The notes under the pieces are model-generated. The model was not told the origin of the DNA and did not search any database. It saw nothing but the letters and a program-made list of their open reading frames with translations. From an uncultured Collinsella sp. (GTDB lineage: Bacteria; Actinomycetota; Coriobacteriia; Coriobacteriales; Coriobacteriaceae): DNA of 11,635 nucleotides. The stretch covers positions 1 to 11,635 of the forward strand of contig CABVCF010000066.1 of assembly GCA_902496775.1 (NCBI GenBank). Reading direction: 5' to 3'. Positions 7,226-11,635 of this stretch are shown one piece after another (position 1 is the first letter of the stretch; each line of letters opens with the position of its first letter). A program made the position numbers and the translations under genes.

Positions 7226-7254
7226 ATATTACGCGGGAGTTCGGTAAACGGCAA
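7226..7254 (-). promoter_or_regulatory. Promoter of the tRNA-fMet gene
   Basis: On the minus strand TTGCCG (7249-7254) and TATTAT-like TAATAT (7226-7231) are separated by 17 nt, placing transcription start about 25 nt before the mature tRNA end at 7194. Confidence 0.65.
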
Positions 7255-7331
7255 GGAAAATCTCGTAGAGCATAATTCCTTCATATTTAAACCCCTCAGC
7301 CCCTATCACCGTAAACGAATCGCAGCTGAGC

Positions 7332-7354
7332 GCCGTCGACGGCACGTATACAAT
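7332..7354 (+). promoter_or_regulatory. Probable coaX promoter with a 12-bp palindrome
   Basis: TATACAAT (7347-7354) is a good -10 candidate about 37 nt before the coaX start; no strong -35 is seen. Immediately upstream is the perfect palindrome GCCGTCGACGGC (7332-7343), in the position where an activator or repressor dimer would sit between -35 and -10. Function is inferred from position only. Confidence 0.4.
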
Positions 7355-7390
7355 GGTGCGCGTCCTTTTATGCCGACACCGGGAGTAGAC

Positions 7391-8164
7391 ATGCTGCTCG
7401 CTATCGATATGGGAAACACGCAGACGGCCATGGGCCTGTTTGACGGAGACGAGCTGGTGCAGTCGTGGCGCATGCCCACCGACCGCTCCTATACCGCCGA
7501 CGAGATCCATGTGCGCCTGATGGGTTTCTTTAAGATGTACGGCCTTTCGCTCGATGCGGTCGACGCGATCGCCTTTGCGGGCGTGGTGCCGCAGCTCTCG
7601 CGCGAGTGGCACGCCGTGGCCGACCGCATTGCCGCGGACGCCATCGTCATCGGGCCGCAGACGGCCGCCGTAACCAAGCTGCGGGCGGCGCGCCCCCAGG
7701 CCGTTGGTGCCGACCGCATCGCCAACGCCGTCGCTGCCGAGACCTTCTATGGCGCGCCGGCGATCGTGGTGGACTTTGGCACCGCGACCAATATCGACGT
7801 CATCGATGAGGACGGCTATTACATTGGCGGAGCGATCGCGCCGGGCATCCGCATTTCGATGGACGCGCTCGCCGCCCGAGCCGCCAAGCTCGCCAGCGTT
7901 CCGCTCGAGGCGCCCGAGCACGCCATCGGCCGCGATACCGAGGAGTGCATCAAGGTCGGCGCCGTGATGGGCGCCGCCGCCATGGCTGAGGGCCTGGTCG
8001 CGCGCATGAAGCGCGAGCTGGGCCGCGAGGATGCCACCGTTATCGCCACGGGCGGCCTCGCCAGCATCGTCGCCGATTCGACCGACGCCTTCGACGTGGT
8101 CGACGGACAGCTCACCATCAAGGGTATCTGCGAAATCTACCGCCGCATGCAGGAGCTGGGATAG
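7391..8164 (+). CDS. coaX: Type III pantothenate kinase (CoaX)
   Basis: Phosphorylates pantothenate with ATP, the first step of coenzyme A synthesis in the cytosol. The 257-residue length is normal for the family. Motifs in order: IDMGNTQTAMGLFDG (5-19, ATP phosphate-binding DxGNT), the PxxSR-like VVPQLSREW, GADRIANAV (about 107-115, pantothenate site and catalytic Asp), VDFGTATNIDVI (about 127-138), GGAIAPGI (about 147-154) and the ATGG segment near the C-terminus. Type III enzymes are not feedback-inhibited by CoA and need a monovalent cation (family knowledge). The start at 7391 is chosen because GGGAG precedes it by about 6 nt and MLLAIDMGNT is the family N-terminus. The frame is open much further upstream, through the tRNA region, but that extension is not coding. 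It is transcribed alone on the plus strand, convergent with the ATPase gene. In many Firmicutes coaX neighbours birA; here a BPL-like gene lies about 1.5 kb away beyond the ATPase. Confidence 0.95.
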   Translation: MLLAIDMGNTQTAMGLFDGDELVQSWRMPTDRSYTADEIHVRLMGFFKMYGLSLDAVDAIAFAGVVPQLSREWHAVADRIAADAIVIGPQTAAVTKLRAARPQAVGADRIANAVAAETFYGAPAIVVDFGTATNIDVIDEDGYYIGGAIAPGIRISMDALAARAAKLASVPLEAPEHAIGRDTEECIKVGAVMGAAAMAEGLVARMKRELGREDATVIATGGLASIVADSTDAFDVVDGQLTIKGICEIYRRMQELG

Positions 8165-8218
8165 AGCAGGGGCTTAAGTCGAGCACGCCCGATGCCACAG
8201 CCCCCGCAAACGTTCGCC

Positions 8219-8267
8219 AAGCCTATTCCTCAAAATCGAAAAATTTTCAGTTTTGAGGAATAGGCTT
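8219..8267. repeat. Near-palindrome copy A, between convergent coaX and ATPase genes
   Basis: A 49-bp element with perfect 17-bp arms, AAGCCTATTCCTCAAAA and its complement, around a 15-nt core that is itself partly palindromic (GAAAA-A-TTTTC). It ends 4 bp before the ATPase stop codon and follows coaX by 54 bp, so it may act as a bidirectional terminator, though the T tract is poor (TTTCT on the plus strand). Two further copies lie upstream of the ATPase gene at 9495-9535 and 9580-9622. The asymmetric core CGAAAA...TTCAG runs in the same direction in all three. Confidence 0.85.
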
Positions 8268-8271
8268 TCTG

Positions 8272-9468
8272 CTAGGCCTCGTCGCACAGCCACCTCGCCA
8301 GGTCCACAATCTGCACTCCGTCGCGATCCGTGGCCTCGTGATGCGTGCGGGCGAGAATCATCTTGGGATACGCATCGCCAATGCTCAGCAGTGGCGAAAT
8401 CTCGCGTTCAAATGTCTTATCCGAGCCGATATCGTCGCTCACTTGAATATAGAGTTTCTCGCTCCGCTTGATTGCTACAAAGTCTATTTCCTTTTTATAG
8501 AGCACGCCGACGTATACCTCGTATCCGCGACGCAGCAGCTCGATTGCCACCATGTTCTCGTATACGCGTCCCCAATCCATATCACGTGTACCAAGAAGTG
8601 CATATTTAAACGCATGGTCCGCCAGATAGTACTTCTCGCCGCTCTTAAGGTATTTTTTGCCGCGAATGTCGTAGCGACGAACTTTATAGAAGGCAAACGC
8701 ATCGCACAGGTACCCCATGTACGTGCCGACCGTCTTGTTCGTAATCTTTAGCCCATCCGCATTTAATGCATCAGTAATGTTGCGTGCCGACGTAATGTTG
8801 GAAACGTTGTCCATCATGTAATCGGCAATGCGCAGCAGCGCCGATTCGTTTCTCACGTTATGCCGCTGCACGATATCTCTCACAATGAGCGTCTTAAAGA
8901 CGTTGGAGAGATATTGATAGCGCTGCTCCTGCAGTGGATAAGGGTAAGAGCCGGACATACCGCCGGTTCTCGCGTACTCATCGAAGTCGCGGTCGACCTC
9001 GCCCTCGTCGCCATAGAGTCGATACTCCTCAAACGAGAATGGGAAAACCTCGATCTCGAACGTACGCCCCGTAAAGAGCGTCGACAGATCGCTCGACAGC
9101 AAAAAGGCATTCGATCCGGTAATGAATATGTCGTACTGCTCGGATGCGTGGAGGCTGTTGATCGCACGCTCAAAACCGTCGCACATCTGAACTTCATCGA
9201 TAAGCAGAAAGTTTTGTTTGCCGGACACTCGATGCTCTTTTACATAGGCGAGCAGCGCGTGATACTCGAGCAGGTTCTCGAACTCATCGAGGTTGTAGTT
9301 GATATGGATGACATTCGAATTGGACAGATTTGCCTCCACGTAATCGCGAAGGGCCTCGAGCAATTTTGATTTACCGCTACGACGGATGCCCGTGATGACC
9401 TTGATGTCCGGCACGCCAATAAGGCTCGTCAACGTGTCCATATATGACGTTCTATTGATGAGTTTCAT
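8272..9468 (-). CDS. AAA family ATPase with DUF4143 C-terminal domain
   Basis: A 398-residue protein of the widespread ATPase-plus-DUF4143 family, whose biological role is not established. The N-terminal P-loop ATPase domain has Walker A GIRRSGKS (27-34), Walker B FLLIDEVQ (87-94), the sensor FITGSNAFLLSSDLS (115-129), then LFTGRTFEIEVFPFSFEEY (131-149). A winged-helix-like middle (about 195-260) precedes the C-terminal DUF4143 region with VYENMVAIELLRRGYEVYVG (302-321), KEIDFVAIK (326-334) and YIQVS (340-344), which resembles a PD-(D/E)xK nuclease fold with a degenerate active site. The start at 9468 is chosen because GAGGAGG lies 5 nt upstream; the frame extends to 9498, but that ATG lies inside palindrome copy B. 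Codon use is clearly richer in A and T than in the flanking coaX and folate genes, and the gene is bracketed by three copies of one palindrome, suggesting horizontal acquisition as a cassette. Confidence 0.9.
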   Translation of the reverse strand: MKLINRTSYMDTLTSLIGVPDIKVITGIRRSGKSKLLEALRDYVEANLSNSNVIHINYNLDEFENLLEYHALLAYVKEHRVSGKQNFLLIDEVQMCDGFERAINSLHASEQYDIFITGSNAFLLSSDLSTLFTGRTFEIEVFPFSFEEYRLYGDEGEVDRDFDEYARTGGMSGSYPYPLQEQRYQYLSNVFKTLIVRDIVQRHNVRNESALLRIADYMMDNVSNITSARNITDALNADGLKITNKTVGTYMGYLCDAFAFYKVRRYDIRGKKYLKSGEKYYLADHAFKYALLGTRDMDWGRVYENMVAIELLRRGYEVYVGVLYKKEIDFVAIKRSEKLYIQVSDDIGSDKTFEREISPLLSIGDAYPKMILARTHHEATDRDGVQIVDLARWLCDEA

Positions 9469-9494
9469 TGGGGCCTCCTCGCGGTCTTTTATCG

Positions 9495-9535
9495 CCATTC
9501 CTCAAAAACGAAAAATTTTCAGTTTTGAGGAATGG
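9495..9535. repeat. Near-palindrome copy B, in the leader of the ATPase gene
   Basis: A 41-bp element with perfect 13-bp arms, CCATTCCTCAAAA and its complement, around the shared core. It ends 26 bp upstream of the ATPase start codon. Weak -10-like hexamers on the minus strand (TATAGA at 9538-9543, TATATT at 9547-9552) lie just outside it, so it would fall at the transcription start or in the 5' leader. That fits an operator or a leader hairpin. Confidence 0.85.
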
Positions 9536-9579
9536 GCTCTATAGCGAATATACCTCGCGAAAGGCCGAGCTGGCTTAAT

Positions 9580-9622
9580 CCTGTTCCTCAAAAACGAAAA
9601 TTATTCAGTTTTGAGGAATAGG
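9580..9622. repeat. Near-palindrome copy C
   Basis: A 43-bp element with arms CCTGTTCCTCAAAA and its near complement (one G-T pair) around a slightly diverged core. It lies 44 bp from copy B, between the ATPase leader and the end of the BPL-like gene, in the same orientation as copies A and B. Confidence 0.8.
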
Positions 9623-9649
9623 GCCGACACGGCCATTCTCTCGGGTCAC

Positions 9650-9689
9650 ACAGAAGCTCTCCCCGGTGCAAGCCGAGGAGAGCTTCTGT
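9650..9689. terminator. Strong hairpin after the folate/BPL-like operon, possible terminator
   Basis: A perfect 13-bp stem, ACAGAAGCTCTCC / GGAGAGCTTCTGT, encloses a 14-nt loop with a further CGG/CCG pairing. It begins 34 bp after the stop codon of the BPL-like gene. No T tract follows on either strand, so it may be a 3' stabilising or processing hairpin rather than an intrinsic terminator. The full stem is symmetric, so strand cannot be assigned by structure. Confidence 0.5.
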
Positions 9690-9723
9690 TGTCATCGTTG
9701 TCTTTGAACGCGGATGTCTCGCG

Positions 9724-10425
9724 TTACAGCCCGCGAATCCGTACGGCCTCGGGCGGAAACTCCTGCTCGCCGGCATCGGTCTTGATGGTCGCGCGGCCCC
9801 AGATGTCCAGGCCCGCAAACACACCGACCGCAAGCGGCAAGCCGTTGGGCGACACCGCCGCAACTTGGCGGCCCAGCAGCGGCACCATGTCGAAGTACTC
9901 GCCCAGCACGGGGGCCAGCGGGCCTGCGGCGCCCTGCGGCGTGTTGGCAACAACCGCCCAGGCGTCCACGCGGGCCAGCACGGCGGCGGCCAGCGCCTCG
10001 ACCAGCGCTTCGCCGGCCACATCTACACCGAGCTCACCCAGCGCCGCACGCTCAATATCAACCGTCACCGCGGCAAATATGCCCGCAGCACCGGCACCGC
10101 CGTTCACGGCAACACGCGCGAGCGACGTCTCAAACGCAGGCGCACCACACACGATATCGCTCGGCCACTGGATACCCACCTTACCGGCAAGGCCCAACCC
10201 CGGCGTCGAAGCCGTGCCCACGAGCGCGTCCATCATGCCCATCGCGGCCACAAACGGCAGGCCGTGGAAGGCATGCATGTTCACATCCGGGCGCACGACC
10301 AGCGAAAACGTCAACGACGCCTCGCCCGCGTTCCAAGCGCACCAGCCCGCGGACGCACCCTCGCGGCCCGCGTCACGCGCGGCGTCAAGCTCGGTACCGG
10401 CGGCAACAGCATTCATCTCGATCAT
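9724..10425 (-). CDS. Biotin-protein ligase-like protein with degenerate active site
   Basis: A 233-residue protein recognisable as BPL/BirA-related by GKVGIQWPSDIV (81-92, the KWPNDI segment), the preceding helix LPFVAAMGMMDAL, and a C-terminal SH3-like domain (about 178-233: LLGRQVAAVSPNG, GVFAGLDIWGRATIKTDAGE, PPEAVRIRGL). There is no N-terminal DNA-binding domain, so it is not a BirA-type repressor. The biotinyl-AMP loop GRGRRGRxW is absent: the chain passes from EGASAGWCAWNAG straight to EASLTFSLVVRP. The catalytic Lys expected after WPNDI is also missing (AVNGGAGAAGIFAAVTV). Biotin ligase activity is therefore doubtful, and a pseudoenzyme or altered acyl-transfer role is possible. The ATG at 10425 abuts the TAG of the FolP-FolK gene (ATG TAG ATG), so translation is probably coupled. 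The protein is strikingly Ala-rich. Confidence 0.75.
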   Translation of the reverse strand: MIEMNAVAAGTELDAARDAGREGASAGWCAWNAGEASLTFSLVVRPDVNMHAFHGLPFVAAMGMMDALVGTASTPGLGLAGKVGIQWPSDIVCGAPAFETSLARVAVNGGAGAAGIFAAVTVDIERAALGELGVDVAGEALVEALAAAVLARVDAWAVVANTPQGAAGPLAPVLGEYFDMVPLLGRQVAAVSPNGLPLAVGVFAGLDIWGRATIKTDAGEQEFPPEAVRIRGL

Positions 10426-11635
10426 CTACATACGCCCCAATTCGCCCACGATATGGCCCACGCGGTCCTCGGGCTCCTTGACCTCGACACCGTTGTAGCG
10501 GAAGAACCGCGCCGGGTCGTGCATCAGGTCCTCGAGCGGCACCAGCACAAAGTCGCGTTCGCCGATCAGCGGATGCGGCAGGCGCAGCTTTTTGCCGCCG
10601 TGGGTCTCGCCGTCCATCCACAGCAGGTCCAGGTCGATGGTGCGCGGACCGTTGGCCTTGGCCTTTTTGGAGCGGTCGCGCCCCAGCTCAGCCTCGATCT
10701 TCATGAGCTCGTCGAGCAGCACCAGCGGCGCAAGCTCGGTCTTGATCTCGATGACGGCGTTGGCAAACGCGTCCTGGCGCGTCTCGTAGGCAGGCTCGCT
10801 CTCGTAAATCTTGGAGGAGTTAGACACGCAGGTGAGTGGAATCTCGGCGATCATCTCGCGTGCGGCGCGGATGTTGTCGCAGCGATGCCCCAGGTTGGAG
10901 CCCACGGCCACAAACGCGCGGCGCGGCTGTGGCTTGGCAACCGCCCAGTAGCCGTTCAGGAACTGCGCAAAACCCGCGGCGTCGTGCACGCGCACGATGT
11001 TGGCACCGGCCTGGATAGCGCCCAGGCACACGCCAAACGTAGCGGCATCGCGCTCGGCGGCCTCGGTCACGCCCGAGACGGCGCCCACAAAGCGCTTGCG
11101 CGACACGGCGCACATGAGCGGATAGCCCAGTGACGCCATCTTGGCAGTCTCGCGCTGGATGACGATGTCCTCGTTAGCCGACTTACCAAAGCCCGGACCA
11201 GGATCGATGCAGATGCGGTCGCGCGACACGCCGGCATGGATGAGTGTGCGGGCCTGGTCGGATAGAAAGCCCATGACGCGGCGCATGATGGGCGCAGAAT
11301 CGGGCAGGGTAAAGCGGCGGAGCTGCGAGGTGGGCACGTAGGCTTCCTCGCGGCGGGCGCTGCGGCGCATCATGGCGGCCAGGCGGTCATTGGACTCCGA
11401 TGCGGCCTCGGTGGCCTCGGGCGCAGCCTCGGGCGCGGGCGCAACGGTCTCGGCGGCAGCAGCCTGCTCGGCGGCCGGCGTCTCCTGCCCCGGCTCGGTT
11501 GCAGGCTCGGACGTGGGCTCCGGTTCGCCAAACGGCAACGAGGGCTGCACCACGCCGCCCGGAAGTTTGGCCTCCGGCTTAGGCTCGCCCAGCAACTTGC
11601 CGCGACGGCGACGGGCCGGCTTCTCGGCCTCGCGC
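10426..11635 (-). CDS. folK: Dihydropteroate synthase-HPPK fusion (FolP-FolK), 5' end outside window
   Basis: The frame is open to the right edge, so the start lies beyond 11635. Three regions are seen. (a) 11635 to about 11350: a low-complexity segment, first basic (RRRRGK), then Pro/Glu/Ala-rich. (b) About 11340-10950: the C-terminal half of dihydropteroate synthase, with ICIDPGPGFGK (about 11214-11182), the AVSRKRFVG loop with the pterin/phosphate Lys, and NIVRVHDAAGF. (c) About 10920-10500: HPPK, with AFVAVGSNLGHRCDN, SKIYESEPAYE, IEAELGRDR, NGPRTIDLDLLW (the DxD metal site) and LRLPHPLIGERDFVLVPL. HPPK pyrophosphorylates 6-hydroxymethyl-dihydropterin and DHPS condenses it with p-aminobenzoate, so the fusion joins consecutive folate steps. 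The DHPS N-terminal motif (NVTPDSFSDGG type) must lie outside the window, implying that region (a) is an insertion within the DHPS barrel. The downstream BPL-like gene follows with no gap. Confidence 0.88.
   Translation of the reverse strand, partial: REAEKPARRRRGKLLGEPKPEAKLPGGVVQPSLPFGEPEPTSEPATEPGQETPAAEQAAAAETVAPAPEAAPEATEAASESNDRLAAMMRRSARREEAYVPTSQLRRFTLPDSAPIMRRVMGFLSDQARTLIHAGVSRDRICIDPGPGFGKSANEDIVIQRETAKMASLGYPLMCAVSRKRFVGAVSGVTEAAERDAATFGVCLGAIQAGANIVRVHDAAGFAQFLNGYWAVAKPQPRRAFVAVGSNLGHRCDNIRAAREMIAEIPLTCVSNSSKIYESEPAYETRQDAFANAVIEIKTELAPLVLLDELMKIEAELGRDRSKKAKANGPRTIDLDLLWMDGETHGGKKLRLPHPLIGERDFVLVPLEDLMHDPARFFRYNGVEVKEPEDRVGHIVGELGRM

Noticed and set aside
7013..7390. N-terminal extension of coaX
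   Set aside because: The frame is open but spans the last repeat, the tRNA gene and the coaX promoter; the family N-terminus and a good ribosome site are at 7391.
9469..9498. Ten-residue extension of the ATPase start
   Set aside because: The ATG at 9498 lies inside palindrome copy B and lacks a ribosome site; GAGGAGG sits 5 nt before the ATG at 9468.

Overview
The window reads as a chromosomal segment of a GC-rich anaerobic gut actinobacterium, most likely class Coriobacteriia and perhaps Collinsella. This is inferred from high-GC codon use, an energy-converting (Ech-type, group 4) [NiFe] hydrogenase locus, a large old-yellow-enzyme/FadH-type flavoprotein, and the general look of the folate, BPL-like and coaX genes. 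No 16S or other marker gene is present, so the genus is an inference.

Layout, left to right. (1) 1-3423, minus strand: the start of an Ech hydrogenase operon. An unusual 960-residue membrane protein fuses an EchA/NuoL-type ion-pumping domain to an EchB/NuoH-type domain. It is followed 12 nt later by the EchC/NuoB-type Fe-S small subunit, which leaves the window at base 1. (2) 3671-4183, minus: a stand-alone double helix-turn-helix protein resembling OrfA of IS3/IS150-type elements, with its own promoter and terminator and no transposase ORF. (3) 4438-6584, minus: a FadH/BaiCD-like FMN, 4Fe-4S and FAD oxidoreductase with its own terminator. (4) 6732-7028: a non-coding array of four 55-bp inverted-repeat units at an 80-81 bp period, so that eight 14-bp arms alternate in orientation about every 40 bp. 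(5) 7076-7254, minus: an initiator tRNA-Met gene with clear promoter and terminator. (6) 7391-8164, plus: coaX (type III pantothenate kinase). (7) 8219-9622: a DUF4143-type AAA ATPase on the minus strand, bracketed by three copies of one long near-palindrome. It is visibly AT-richer than its neighbours and is a likely acquired cassette. (8) 9724-11635, minus: the end of a folate-biosynthesis operon. A DHPS-HPPK (FolP-FolK) fusion enters from the right edge, followed with no intergenic space by a biotin-protein-ligase-like protein that lacks the usual catalytic motifs.

How the genes work together: the Ech genes would couple ferredoxin oxidation to H2 formation and ion translocation; the folP/folK gene supplies two steps of dihydrofolate synthesis; coaX starts CoA synthesis. 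The parts least explained by known systems are the alternating inverted-repeat array at 6732-7028, the palindrome-bracketed ATPase, and the degenerate BPL-like protein.
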